DNA of 64,000 bases from Haliangium sp050303215 (GTDB lineage Bacteria; Myxococcota_A; Polyangia; Haliangiales; Haliangiaceae), in contig NZ_JBNLBH010000065.1 in NCBI RefSeq assembly GCF_050303215.1, positions 1-64,000 on the forward strand, read 5' to 3'. The notes under the pieces were generated by a model. It had not been told where the DNA came from, made no database searches, and saw only the letters and a program-made list of their open reading frames with translations. A program made the translations under genes and the position numbers. Below, piece by piece: positions 49,349 to 59,245 of the stretch (its first letter is position 1; each line of letters begins with the position of its first letter).

Positions 49349-52300
49349 ATGTTGATCGATCCTCCTGGCTATCGAATCCTCGAGCTCATTCATAAAAGTG
49401 CGACTACGCTGGTGTATCGGGCCCAACGTGACTCCGACGGGCGCCGGGTCGTGCTCAAGATCCTCGACCGCGAAGCCGCCACTCCCGGCGCATTCGGCCG
49501 CTATCGGCACGAATACGAGGTGCTAGAGCGGCTGACGATCTCCGGGGTGATCAAGGCCTACGCGCTCGAGGCGGTACAGGGCACACTCATGCTGGTGCTG
49601 GAGGACTTCGGGGCCGAGTCCTTGGCCTCCCTGTGCGAGAAGCAGCGCTTCTCTTTGATCCAGGTGATCGACCTCGGCGTGCAAATTGCGGCCACCCTCG
49701 GCCAGCTTCACGATTGCAGCGTCATCCATCGTGATCTCAACCCGTCCAACATCCTCTACAACTGGAACACTGGCACGCTCAAGATCGCTGACCTGGGATT
49801 GAGCCTGGGTGCCGAAGGCCTGGGCTCGGACGCCGCCAACGAGCATGAGCCTGGAGGGGGGACCCTGGCCTACATCTCCCCCGAACAAACCGGCCGTACC
49901 AACCGAGCGGTCGACTATCGCACCGACTTCTACTCGTTTGGTGTGACGCTGTATCAGCTCTGCGCAGGTCAGCTACCGTTTCCGAGCTCCGACGCGCTCG
50001 AGCTCATCCACTGCCACCTGGCGCGTCAGCCTACGCCCGTTTGCGACGTCGCCGCCGCCGTTCCCACGCCGGTCTCCGACATCGTGATGAAGCTCATGGC
50101 CAAGGGGCCGGACGATCGCTACCAGAGCGCCGAGGGGTGCGTGGCCGATCTCGACGAGTGCCGGCGCCAGCTCCGCGAGACCGGCACGGTCATGAGTTTT
50201 CCGCTGGGGCGCAGCGACTACACCGAGCGCTTCCAGCTCCCCCAGAAGCTCTACGGGCGCGAGCGCGAGATCGCCACCCTGGACGTCGCCTTCGCGAGCG
50301 TGATCGAGGGCGGCAAGCAGCTCCTGCTGGTGGCCGGTCAGCCCGGCATCGGCAAGTCGGCCCTGGTCGAGGAGCTGCGCGCGCCCAGCGGGCGCGGGCG
50401 CGGCTACTTCATCGAGGGCAAGTTCGACCAGTATCGCCGCAATATGCCTTATTCGGCCGTGGGACAGGCCTTCGGCGTCCTCATCGATCGCCTGCTCGCC
50501 GAGCCCGAAGCGCGTCTGGAGCGCTGCCGGCGCGCCCTGCGCGACGCGGTCGGCCCCGGGGTTCGGGTGTTGGTCGAGGTCATCCCCGAGCTAGCGCTGT
50601 TGCTTGGGCCCCAGTCGCTGCCGCCGTCGGTCGGGCCCACCGAGGCCGAAAACCGCTTCAATCACGCGTTTCGGCGCTTCCTCGAGGTGCTGTGCGCCGG
50701 CGAGAACCCGCTCATCGTCTTCCTCGACGACCTGCAATGGGCCGACGCCGCCAGCCTGCGCCTGGTTCGGCTCATCATGACCGATCCCGAGCTCGGCCAC
50801 CTGCTCCTGGTCGGCGCCTACCGCGACGGTGAGGTCGGCCCCGGGCACGACCTGTCCATGACGCTCGAGCGGCTGGCGGACGAAGATGTGGTCACCGAGC
50901 GGATCCTGCTCCAGCCGCTCGGGCTCGACCACGTGCGCCAGCTCCTGTCGGATACTCTCTGCCGCAACCCCGACGAGTGCACCGAGCTTGGCGAGCTGGT
51001 GCTGTCCAAGACCGGCGGCAACCCATACTTCGTCGGTCAGTTCCTGCGCCGGTTATACGACGACGAGGCCCTGGAGTTCGATCGCGGGCTGCGGGCGTGG
51101 CGCTGGGACATGGACGACATCCGGGCGCGCGGTATCACGGACAACGTGGTCGCGCTGATGGTCGAGCGACTGCAGCGGCTACCTCCGGCCACGCAGGTCA
51201 CGCTCACCCTCGCGGCCTGCTTGGGCAACGCGTTCGACATCGACAGCCTGGCCATCATTTGCGAGGCCGACCGGGACACGCTCGAAGAGCAGCTCACGCC
51301 GGCCATCGATATGGGGCTGGTGCGCGGGCTGCCCACGGTCGAGCGTCGCGCCGGAGCCAACCACGACCGAGGTCCGGTGGTTGGGACCCATGCGTTCTCG
51401 CACGATCGGGTCCAGCAGGCCGCCTACGCCCTTATCCCCACCGAGGAGCGGGCCGTCACCCATCTCCGGGTCGCGCGCCTGTTGGTGGCGGAGCTGTCAC
51501 GGGAGGCCCGTGAACAGCGCGTGTTCGAACTCGCCGAGCACCTCACCCAGGGCGAGTCGCTGGTCGACGATCCCAGCGAGCGCATTTCGGCTGCGCGCAT
51601 TTGCCTCTCGGCCGGCCGTCGCGCCAAGGCGGCCATGGCCCACGAGGGCGCGCGCCGCTACCTGCGCGCCGGGCTCACCTTTATGCCGGCGGACGCCTGG
51701 GACCAGCACTACGAGCTGCAGCACGAGCTGGCTACTCTGCTGGTCGAGGTCGAGTACCTCGGCCACGACCAGGAGGCCGCGCACACGCTGTCCGAGGAGG
51801 TCCTGGCCCACAGCCGTGATCTCCTCGACAAGGTGGACGTCTACGACTGCCGCATCCAGTATCACATGGCCCGCAATCAGCTCCCCGAGGGGGTCGAGGT
51901 TGCGCTCGAGATCCTGGCCTTGCTCGGGGTCGAGCTGCCCCGCGAGCTGGACCAGCGGGGCGCGTATGAGCAGAAGCTGCGGGCTCGGCTGCAGCTCGAC
52001 GAAGCCGGGTTCGCGGCCCTCGAGGCGCTGCCCGAGCTCACCGATCGGCGCACCGCGGCCATCGTGCACATCCTGAACCGCGCCAGCACGGCCACCTACT
52101 TCATGGATCCGGGGCTGTGGAAGCTCATGGTGCTGACCATGGTCGACCAGTGCATGCGCCACGGCCACTTTCCCTTGGCGGCCATGGCCTACGTGCAGTA
52201 TGGCGCGGTGCTGTCCGGTGAGTATCGGGATCTCGATAGCGGCTATCGTTTTGGCACCCTGGCCAAGCGCCTGATCGAGCGCTACGGCGACGCCGAGCTC

Positions 52301-54955
52301 GAGGTCAAGGTGTCGAACACCTTCTTGGTGTTCATCCATCACTGGAACCACCACATGCGCGACTCCATCGAGCCGCTGCGGGCGCTGGTCCCGCGCGGCC
52401 TCCAGACCGGCGATCTCGAGTTCGCGCTCTTCTGCGCGATCACGTACTCGTTCGTGCAGCTCTGGACCGGGGTCCCGCTCGACGAGGTCCGCCGCGACCA
52501 AATACGGGTCTCGGCGCTCGTCCAGCGCTATCAGCAGCTCTTCCACCAGCAGTACCTGGTCATCTGGGAGCACCTGGTGTGCTCGATGCTCGGCGAGCCC
52601 GTCGAGGACCTGGATCAGGACAGCATGGGCAGCCCGTTCCTGACCTTCTACGACTGCGAGCGTGAGCTGTTGTGGCGCTACGTCATGGGCGACGACGAGG
52701 CCGCGTTCGAAGCCGCGTGCAAGGCCCACTCGTACGCGTTCACGGGCACGGGCCAGCTCATCGCAGGCGAGCACACCTGCTACTCGTCGCTGGCGTTCCT
52801 CGGTGCGCTCCCCGACGACGCGGACCGGGCGCGTGAGCTCCTTGATATCGTCGCGCGCAATCAGGCGCAGGTGAAGGTTTGGGCCGAGCGCGCGCCCGAG
52901 AGCTTCGCCAACAAGTACGCCCTGGTGGAGGCGGAGCGGGCTCGGGTGCGGGGCGACGTGGTCGCGGCCATGGCCAACTACGACGACGCCATCACACTGG
53001 CGCAGGAGCACGGGTTCCTGCACGAGGAGGCGCTGGCATGCGAGCGCGCGGCGCGCTTCTACGCCTCGCTGGGGCGCGATCGGATCACGAACATCTACCT
53101 CGAAGAGGCGCATCAGGCCTATCTGCGCTGGGGCGCGACGGTCAAGGTCGAGCACATGGAGGCGCAGCACCCGTGGCTGCGGCGTGGGCGCGAGGCCTCG
53201 GTGTCCGTGTCCCGCTCTACCGGATCCAACACCGGCGCGGTGCAGATGTTCGATGTCGAGTCCGTGGTGCGAGCCTCGCAGGCGCTGTCGAGCAAGCTCG
53301 AGCTCGAAGACCTGCTGGCCGAACTCATGCGGCTCATCATCGAGAACGCGGGCGCCGAGCGCGGTTATCTCCTGCTCGACGGCGACGGCGAGCTCACCGT
53401 CGAGGCCGAAGGAGACCTCGCGAGCAGCACCTACCGAGCCCTGCCGTCGCTCTCGCTCGAGCTGTCCACGGCCGGGGTCCCGCGCACGGTCGTGAGCTAT
53501 GTCGCCCGGACCTACAAGAACGTGGTGCTACAGCACGCCGCTCGCCACGAGCCGTTCTCCGCTGACCCATACATCCAGAGGCACGAACCGCGCGCGCTCA
53601 TGTGCGTGCCCATCACCCGCCACGGCGGCCTGATCGGTGTCATCTACGTCGAGAACAACCTCACCGCGGACGCGTTCACGCCGGGTCGGGTAGAGGTCGT
53701 GCAGGTGCTCGCCACCCAGGCCGCGATCTCGATCGAGATCGTCCAGCTCCTGACCAACCTGCGCCGGAGCAAGGACGAGGCCGAGCGCGCCAACCGAGCC
53801 AAGAGCGAGTTCTTGGCCAACGTGAACCACGAGCTGCGCACCCCGATGAACGGCATCATCGGCATGCTCGAGCTGCTCTCGGGCACCGTCTTGGACGACA
53901 ACCAGCGCAGCTTCCTGACCACGGCCCGGTCGTCCGCGGATCAGCTCATGCGCATCATCCGCGACACCCTCGATCTATCCAAGATCGAGGCCGGTCGGCT
54001 CGACATCGAGCGGCGCCGGTTCTCGCTGCACGACTGCATGAACACGATCAAGACCATGCTGTCGGTGCGCATGCAGGCAGAGCGGCTCATCTTCTCCATC
54101 CGGGTGGCGCCCGATGTGCCCACGTACATCATCGGTGATCGCGATCGGCTGCTACAGGTGCTGGTCAACCTGCTCGGCAACGCCATCAAGTTCACCCCCG
54201 CAGGGGGGGCCATCTCTGTCGCCGTCGGCGTTGCCCACCGCGACGGCGACGAGGTGATGCTGCGGTTCGAGGTACAAGACACCGGCGTCGGGGTGGAAGC
54301 CGAGGACCAGGAGAACATCTTCCGGCCCTTCACCCAGTCGCGGTCGCAGCGGCCCGGCATCTCGGGCGGCACCGGACTGGGGCTGGCCATCGCGTCCCGC
54401 CTGGTCGGACTGATGAAGGGCACCATCGGGGTCGACAGCGAGCCCGGGCAGGGGAGCTGCTTCTGGTTCACGGTCAGCTTCAGCGAGTGGCACCCTGATG
54501 AGCAGCCGGTCGCCCGGACGAGGATCGCGCCGGCAGCGCCAACCGGCGGCCTGCGCATCCTGATCGCGGAGGATAACGACGTCAACCAGGACGTCGCGGT
54601 GAAGCTGCTGACCCTCGACGGGCACGAGTGCGTGGTGGTGCAGAACGGCGCCGAAGCGCTCGAGCGCCTCGAGTCCGACGAGTTCGACGTCGTGCTCATG
54701 GACGTGCACATGCCGGTCATGGATGGTCATGCCGCCACCCGCGAGATCCGCCAGCGCGAGCAAGGGCGAGGGCGCCGGATCCCGATCGTCGCGCTCACGG
54801 CCTCGGCCACCACCGAGGCGGTGACGGCGTGCGAAGCCTCCGGGATGGATCACTACCTGAGCAAGCCTCTCCGCATCGAGGCGGTGCGCGCCACCCTGCG
54901 GGAGATTCAGGATGGCAAGGTGGCACTGCGCCAACAGTCCGGCGGCGCGCCCTGA
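49349..54955 (+). CDS. Ser/Thr kinase - AAA - TPR - GAF - histidine kinase - receiver hybrid
   Basis: This 1868-residue protein runs in order: a Ser/Thr kinase-like domain (about 8-275, with HRDLNPSN in place of HRDLKPEN), an AAA module (Walker A GQPGIGKSA near 330; LIVFLDDLQWAD), a long helical region, a GAF domain (about 1300-1470), a phospho-acceptor helix with NVNHELRTPMNG (His1494), an HATPase domain (DTGVGVEAED, GTGLGLAIAS) and a receiver with MDVHMPVMDG (Asp1785). The combination is that of the large Ser/Thr-histidine kinases known from cyanobacteria and myxobacteria. It links the two kinds of phosphosignalling in one soluble protein. The Lys to Asn change in the catalytic loop is common in this group. 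Confidence 0.9.
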   Translation: MLIDPPGYRILELIHKSATTLVYRAQRDSDGRRVVLKILDREAATPGAFGRYRHEYEVLERLTISGVIKAYALEAVQGTLMLVLEDFGAESLASLCEKQRFSLIQVIDLGVQIAATLGQLHDCSVIHRDLNPSNILYNWNTGTLKIADLGLSLGAEGLGSDAANEHEPGGGTLAYISPEQTGRTNRAVDYRTDFYSFGVTLYQLCAGQLPFPSSDALELIHCHLARQPTPVCDVAAAVPTPVSDIVMKLMAKGPDDRYQSAEGCVADLDECRRQLRETGTVMSFPLGRSDYTERFQLPQKLYGREREIATLDVAFASVIEGGKQLLLVAGQPGIGKSALVEELRAPSGRGRGYFIEGKFDQYRRNMPYSAVGQAFGVLIDRLLAEPEARLERCRRALRDAVGPGVRVLVEVIPELALLLGPQSLPPSVGPTEAENRFNHAFRRFLEVLCAGENPLIVFLDDLQWADAASLRLVRLIMTDPELGHLLLVGAYRDGEVGPGHDLSMTLERLADEDVVTERILLQPLGLDHVRQLLSDTLCRNPDECTELGELVLSKTGGNPYFVGQFLRRLYDDEALEFDRGLRAWRWDMDDIRARGITDNVVALMVERLQRLPPATQVTLTLAACLGNAFDIDSLAIICEADRDTLEEQLTPAIDMGLVRGLPTVERRAGANHDRGPVVGTHAFSHDRVQQAAYALIPTEERAVTHLRVARLLVAELSREAREQRVFELAEHLTQGESLVDDPSERISAARICLSAGRRAKAAMAHEGARRYLRAGLTFMPADAWDQHYELQHELATLLVEVEYLGHDQEAAHTLSEEVLAHSRDLLDKVDVYDCRIQYHMARNQLPEGVEVALEILALLGVELPRELDQRGAYEQKLRARLQLDEAGFAALEALPELTDRRTAAIVHILNRASTATYFMDPGLWKLMVLTMVDQCMRHGHFPLAAMAYVQYGAVLSGEYRDLDSGYRFGTLAKRLIERYGDAELEVKVSNTFLVFIHHWNHHMRDSIEPLRALVPRGLQTGDLEFALFCAITYSFVQLWTGVPLDEVRRDQIRVSALVQRYQQLFHQQYLVIWEHLVCSMLGEPVEDLDQDSMGSPFLTFYDCERELLWRYVMGDDEAAFEAACKAHSYAFTGTGQLIAGEHTCYSSLAFLGALPDDADRARELLDIVARNQAQVKVWAERAPESFANKYALVEAERARVRGDVVAAMANYDDAITLAQEHGFLHEEALACERAARFYASLGRDRITNIYLEEAHQAYLRWGATVKVEHMEAQHPWLRRGREASVSVSRSTGSNTGAVQMFDVESVVRASQALSSKLELEDLLAELMRLIIENAGAERGYLLLDGDGELTVEAEGDLASSTYRALPSLSLELSTAGVPRTVVSYVARTYKNVVLQHAARHEPFSADPYIQRHEPRALMCVPITRHGGLIGVIYVENNLTADAFTPGRVEVVQVLATQAAISIEIVQLLTNLRRSKDEAERANRAKSEFLANVNHELRTPMNGIIGMLELLSGTVLDDNQRSFLTTARSSADQLMRIIRDTLDLSKIEAGRLDIERRRFSLHDCMNTIKTMLSVRMQAERLIFSIRVAPDVPTYIIGDRDRLLQVLVNLLGNAIKFTPAGGAISVAVGVAHRDGDEVMLRFEVQDTGVGVEAEDQENIFRPFTQSRSQRPGISGGTGLGLAIASRLVGLMKGTIGVDSEPGQGSCFWFTVSFSEWHPDEQPVARTRIAPAAPTGGLRILIAEDNDVNQDVAVKLLTLDGHECVVVQNGAEALERLESDEFDVVLMDVHMPVMDGHAATREIRQREQGRGRRIPIVALTASATTEAVTACEASGMDHYLSKPLRIEAVRATLREIQDGKVALRQQSGGAP

Positions 54956-55049
54956 TCGCTGCGGCGGGCTGCCGCCGTGGTCGCGCGCACGGCGCTACGG
55001 GTCATGCCCAACTCGACCGGTCGGTCGGCCGGCGGTGCTGGGTCGCGCG

Positions 55050-56573
55050 TCAATGTCCGTGGTCGTGACTCTGGGCTGGCTGCGGCGGCGGCAGCTTGTC
55101 GAAGGCGGGGTGGTCGGGATCACCGCCGGTGAGGATGAGGGCGTAGACGAAGGGCGAAAACTCGAGCGCCTTCTTGCCATTGATGAGCACCAGGGGGGTG
55201 CCGTGGATGTCGTGCTCTTGGGCGTAGGCGATGTCGTCCTGGAGCTTGGCGTCGGTCTCGGGCGAGGCCACGCACGCGGCCAGCTCGGCGCGGTCCATGT
55301 AAGGGGCCGCCAGCTCGTAGATCTTGTCGGGCGTGAGCGAGCTTTGGTTGGCGAACAGGGACCCGGCGAACTCGAACGACTGCTCGTGGTTCTCCAGGCA
55401 GATGCGCGCCTTGGCGCCCAGACAGCGTACGCTCTCGCCCTCGGACTTCTGCCCAATGGTGGGATTGCAGGCGCCGTCGAGGGGAAAGTAGCGGGCCTCC
55501 AACGCCAGCCGACCGGGGCTGAGCAGCTTCTTCATCTCGACCAGGTCGCGGTAGAAGTTGGCGCAGTGGCCGCACAGCACGTCGGTGAAGTCGACCAGGT
55601 GGATCGGCGCGTCGGCCGGGCCGTGCAGCGCGCGCGGTGAGCGCTCGATCGTGGGCGCGTCGCGATAGTCGCGGCGGGCGTTTGCGAACATCTGCAGATA
55701 CTGCGGAGGCAGATTCTCGAGCATTACCTCCAGGAGCTGATCGTCAGTCGCCGGCCCGGTCGCGCCGGTGTGAGGATCGGCGCTGCCGTGTGCGGAGCCG
55801 GCGTGTGCGGCGTGAGCGCTCTGGTTGCTGCTCTGGGCGCTGTGGTTGCTCTGGACGTTCTGGGCGTTCTGGGCGCTGTGGTTACTCTGGGCGCTGTGGT
55901 TGCTCTGGGCGCTCTGGGCGGCTGCGGCGATGGCTGCGGCGCCCACGCTGCTGGCGCTCTTGGGCGTCGCCAGACCGGGGTAGAGCAGGAGCAGATAGGT
56001 GGCCACGGCGAGGCCGGCCGCGGGCGCGACGGTTTTGCCGAAGGGACCGGAGGGCACGCCCCGCCAGCTCAGGAGCGCCACGGCAGCGTAGGCGAGCACG
56101 AGCAAGTAGGTGCCCGAGCACCCCAGGCAGAGATGGCCCACGCCGGCGCTGACGACGAGGAACACAACCACCGAGGCCGCACCGGCGGCAGCCGCGAGCT
56201 TGATGGCCCCTACGGTTGCCCGAGACGGGTGGCCGTCGGCCAGGCGTTTGAGCGCCCACAGTGGCAGGAGGGTGGCCACGAGCGACCAGACGACGCCCCA
56301 GCCGGCCACCGGCAGGCCGCTGTACGCGTGGACCGCGGTGGCGAAGCCGGACTCCCACACCGCGACGCAGTTGGTGCTTTCTCCGACGTCACAGAAGACG
56401 CTGCCGCCGGCGCGGCTCACCAACAACTCCGCCCACAGGAACAGGGCCCACAGGGCGCTGGCGAGGCCGAGGGCGGTGAGGGCGACGAGGGAGGTCGTGG
56501 ACGGGCGATCCCCAGGAGAGGCGTCTCGTGACGGACTCTCCTGGGCTGGACGAGGGTTCGGTGACTTGGGCAT
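55050..56573 (-). CDS. VKOR - DsbA-like fusion
   Basis: The 507-residue product joins a vitamin K epoxide reductase domain (four to five helices; Cys61 and Cys69 in CDVGESTNC, active-site Cys149 and Cys152 in CLGC) to an extracytoplasmic thioredoxin-like domain with CGHC (Cys334, Cys337). The pair makes disulfides: the DsbA half oxidises substrates and passes electrons to the VKOR half and quinone. A Ser/His/Gln-rich linker built from SNHSAQ repeats (residues 220-256) joins them. AAGG lies seven bases upstream of the ATG. The MsrA lipoprotein gene diverges from it, so envelope redox control is a likely theme. Confidence 0.88.
   Translation of the reverse strand: MPKSPNPRPAQESPSRDASPGDRPSTTSLVALTALGLASALWALFLWAELLVSRAGGSVFCDVGESTNCVAVWESGFATAVHAYSGLPVAGWGVVWSLVATLLPLWALKRLADGHPSRATVGAIKLAAAAGAASVVVFLVVSAGVGHLCLGCSGTYLLVLAYAAVALLSWRGVPSGPFGKTVAPAAGLAVATYLLLLYPGLATPKSASSVGAAAIAAAAQSAQSNHSAQSNHSAQNAQNVQSNHSAQSSNQSAHAAHAGSAHGSADPHTGATGPATDDQLLEVMLENLPPQYLQMFANARRDYRDAPTIERSPRALHGPADAPIHLVDFTDVLCGHCANFYRDLVEMKKLLSPGRLALEARYFPLDGACNPTIGQKSEGESVRCLGAKARICLENHEQSFEFAGSLFANQSSLTPDKIYELAAPYMDRAELAACVASPETDAKLQDDIAYAQEHDIHGTPLVLINGKKALEFSPFVYALILTGGDPDHPAFDKLPPPQPAQSHDHGH
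55806..55916 (-). repeat. Tandem repeats encoding SNHSAQ units
   Basis: Degenerate repeats built on an 18-base unit (CTCTGGGCGCTGTGGTTG on the plus strand) encode the SNHSAQ linker between the VKOR and DsbA domains. They remain in frame. Confidence 0.75.
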
Positions 56574-56812
56574 GGTGGACCTTCAGGATCAGAACCGAGG
56601 GGCGAGGGATAACATGCCCGAGATCGTCCCGGCGTTGGACCGGTCGGGCGTGGCGGCACGCGTGGGCCAGGCTGGACCGGTCGGGACCGGCGTGGGCGGC
56701 GGCCGAGCGGCGGGCGTGGGGCGTGGGCAGTCGAGCAGGGCGGCGGGCCGAGCGCTGGGCCGGCAGGCTGGCGCAGGGTCGGCAGTGGGCCGGCTTGGGC
56801 TACAGTCACTGG

Positions 56813-57568
56813 ATGAGACAGTACACCGTCGGTTTGGCAACGAGCGTCGTTCTTGCAGGTGTCGTCCTTGCAGGCGCCGCCTTCGCAGGCTGGGTCGGAT
56901 TGGCCGGGTGCAAGCCGTCCCCGCGTGAGGTGCCGCCGGCCGAGGCCGGGGACGACCTGGCGTTTGGGCTGGGCAAGGGCTTCCCGCGGCCGGTCGAGGA
57001 TCTGCCGCGGACCCCGGGCCCGGCCCGCGAGGCGGTGTTCGCGGGCGGTTGCTTCTGGTGCGTCGAGGCCGTGTTCGAGGCCGTCGACGGCGTGAGCGAG
57101 GTGATTTCGGGGTACGCCGGCGGCGCCGCCGAGACCGCCAACTACAGGGCCGTGAGCGCCGGCGACAGCGGCCACGCGGAGGTGGTCAACGTTGTCTACG
57201 ACCCCGGCAAGGTGAGCTACGGGGCGCTCTTGCGGGTGTTCTTCGTGACCCACGATCCGACCCAGAAGAACCGCCAAGGACCCGACGTGGGGACTCAGTA
57301 TCGCTCGGCGATCTTCTTCGCCGACGCCGACGAGAAGCGGGTGGCCGAGGCCTACATTCGCCAGCTCGACGCCGCCGGCGTGTACGACGCGCCCATCGTC
57401 ACCACCCTGGAGCCGCTCGAGGCCTTCTACCCAGCCGAGGACTACCACCAGGACTACGCCCGAGAGAACCCGGGCCAGCCGTACATCCGCTTCCACGCCC
57501 AGCCCAAGGTGGAGAAGCTGCACAAGGTCTTGCCCGAGATGGTCGAGGGCCAGCCCGAGCGCGAGTAG
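56813..57568 (+). CDS. msrA: Peptide-methionine (S)-S-oxide reductase lipoprotein
   Basis: The 251-residue product has a signal peptide ending in the lipobox VGLAGC (Cys33), so this MsrA is lipidated and faces the periplasm or surface. The catalytic segment is FAGGCFWCVEAVF (Cys80), and GYAGG, GDSGHAEVV and DPTQKNRQGPDVGTQYRS complete the family pattern. It repairs oxidised methionine in envelope proteins. The start at 56813 has no clear Shine-Dalgarno. It lies divergent from the VKOR-DsbA gene. Confidence 0.9.
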   Translation: MRQYTVGLATSVVLAGVVLAGAAFAGWVGLAGCKPSPREVPPAEAGDDLAFGLGKGFPRPVEDLPRTPGPAREAVFAGGCFWCVEAVFEAVDGVSEVISGYAGGAAETANYRAVSAGDSGHAEVVNVVYDPGKVSYGALLRVFFVTHDPTQKNRQGPDVGTQYRSAIFFADADEKRVAEAYIRQLDAAGVYDAPIVTTLEPLEAFYPAEDYHQDYARENPGQPYIRFHAQPKVEKLHKVLPEMVEGQPERE

Positions 57569-57666
57569 GCGGGGCGAGGCAGAAAAAATCAGCCCGGCTG
57601 TCACCTTTTGGGCACCCCTTGCGTACAAGCGGCGCTTTTTTGGTCACCGAGCAGGAGCAAGCACTC

Positions 57667-58629
57667 ATGAGCATCACGCAGGTTGGTCACGTGCGCCCGC
57701 GGCGCAGTCACTTGAGTCGGGGAGGGACCGCCCTGGTCCTCGCCTCGGCCCTCACCCTGGGCTGGGGAGCGGCGCTGTCTGCGCTCGCGCTGTCGGCGCC
57801 GCTGTCGGCCCGGCCGATCCCGGCTGACGCCGAGGTGGTGGTGCACATCGACCTCGAGGCCGTGCGCGGTTCGCGGGTGTACCGCCACCTCGACAAGCGG
57901 GGCTCGCTGGGCGAGGCCAAGACTTCGCTCGACGCCGACCTGGCGCCGCTCACGGCCGATCTCTTCGCCGACGCGGCCGGTTTGAGCTTCTGGGCCCGTG
58001 GCGATGGCGACGACGAGGCCGGGGCGCTGATCGTGGCCGGCGCCGACACCGCCCGCATGGTGCGTACGATCTCGGCCGGGCCCGGCTACGAGACCCGCAA
58101 GGCCGGCGGGCACACCGTCCATGGCTGGGGCGAAGGCGATGACCGCACCTACCTGGCGGTCAAGGGACGGTGGGCGGTGTTGTCCGAAGACGCCGACGAC
58201 GTCCGCGCCACCCTGGACGTGCTCGACGGCCGGCGCCCGAGCATGAGCCCGGCCCGGCTGCGGCTGCCCAAGCGCGCGGGCATGATGGCCCTGGCCGTGT
58301 TCGGCGATCGCGCCCTCGACGCCTTGCAGAAGCACGCCGAGTCGACGCTGCTCAACAAGGGCAAGCTGAGCGCGCTGCGGTTGATCGTGGGCGAGCAAGG
58401 CGACTCGCTGTACGCCCAGGCCGATATCGACACCGCGTCCGCGGAAGAGGCCAAGCAGGTCCGCAAGGTCATGGACGGGGCGCTGGCGTTGGGCATGCTC
58501 TCGGCCGAGTCGCCCGAGCTGCAGACCCTGATGCGGGGCATCTCGGTGTCGATGAAGCAGGCGTCGATCGAGGTCAAGCTCGAGCTGGCCACCAGCCAGG
58601 TGTTGAAGTGGCTGGACGAGTCCAAGTGA
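57667..58629 (+). CDS. Exported hypothetical protein
   Basis: The 320-residue product has a Sec-type signal (LVLASALTLGWGAALSALALSA, cleavage probably near LSARP). The mature chain begins IPADAEVVVHIDLEAVRGSRV, a pattern seen in exported proteins whose N-terminal strand packs on a large alpha/beta fold; no catalytic motif is evident. AGGAG lies nine bases from the ATG. It precedes the sigma factor gene by 52 bases in the same direction and could be co-transcribed with it. Confidence 0.6.
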   Translation: MSITQVGHVRPRRSHLSRGGTALVLASALTLGWGAALSALALSAPLSARPIPADAEVVVHIDLEAVRGSRVYRHLDKRGSLGEAKTSLDADLAPLTADLFADAAGLSFWARGDGDDEAGALIVAGADTARMVRTISAGPGYETRKAGGHTVHGWGEGDDRTYLAVKGRWAVLSEDADDVRATLDVLDGRRPSMSPARLRLPKRAGMMALAVFGDRALDALQKHAESTLLNKGKLSALRLIVGEQGDSLYAQADIDTASAEEAKQVRKVMDGALALGMLSAESPELQTLMRGISVSMKQASIEVKLELATSQVLKWLDESK

Positions 58630-58681
58630 GCTCAGGGCCGGCCGCGTGGCCATTGGGCGCGGTTCGGACGGGAGTCCGTGA

Positions 58682-59245
58682 ATGGACCAGCGCGCGGGCA
58701 TGACCCCGGAGCTGACCGGCGCGCCGGCCGAGCTGAGCCCGGACGAGCTGGCGGCTGCGGCCCGGGCCGGCCGCGGCGAGTGCTTCGACGAGCTGGTCCG
58801 GCGGCTGCGGCCGCGCCTGCGCAGCTTCCTGCTCACCCGCGCCCACGCCGACGACGTGGACGATCTGGTCCAGGAGACGCTGCTGCGCGCCTACGATAAC
58901 CTGGACCGCTACGATCCCGACCGGTCGTTTTCGACCTGGCTGTTCACGATCGCCAAGCGGCTGGCGGTGAGCCACCACCGGGCCCAGCGGCCGGCGTCCG
59001 CGCTGGGGGCTGTGGTCAGCCCGGCCGAGCCCCCGGACGTGGCGGTGTCGAGGGTCGAGGACGGGCGCCGGCTGTGGGCCCAGGCCCACGCAGCGCTGGG
59101 CGAGCGGGAGTATCGGGCCTTGTGGCTGCGCTACGCCGAGGAGCGCTCGGTGCGCGAGATCGCGGATGAGTTGGGGATCACGGCCATTCATGTCAAAGTA
59201 GTGCTGTATCGGGCCCGCCGCCGGCTCGCAGCGGAGATGAAATGA
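58682..59245 (+). CDS. ECF-family RNA polymerase sigma factor
   Basis: The 187-residue product has region 2 (DDVDDLVQETLLRAYDNL, FSTWLFTIAKRLAVSHHR) and region 4 (YRALWLRYAEERSVREIADELG, VKVVLYRARRRLA). It is a group IV (ECF) sigma factor for a stress or envelope regulon. GGGAG lies seven bases upstream of the ATG. The next gene starts inside its end (ATGATG overlap), and that gene encodes its likely anti-sigma factor. Confidence 0.9.
   Translation: MDQRAGMTPELTGAPAELSPDELAAAARAGRGECFDELVRRLRPRLRSFLLTRAHADDVDDLVQETLLRAYDNLDRYDPDRSFSTWLFTIAKRLAVSHHRAQRPASALGAVVSPAEPPDVAVSRVEDGRRLWAQAHAALGEREYRALWLRYAEERSVREIADELGITAIHVKVVLYRARRRLAAEMK

Noticed and set aside
57582..57598. Small palindrome (CAGCC/GGCTG) with a T-run on the minus strand, terminator-like
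   Set aside because: No minus-strand gene ends there, and the loop is too small for a stable terminator hairpin.
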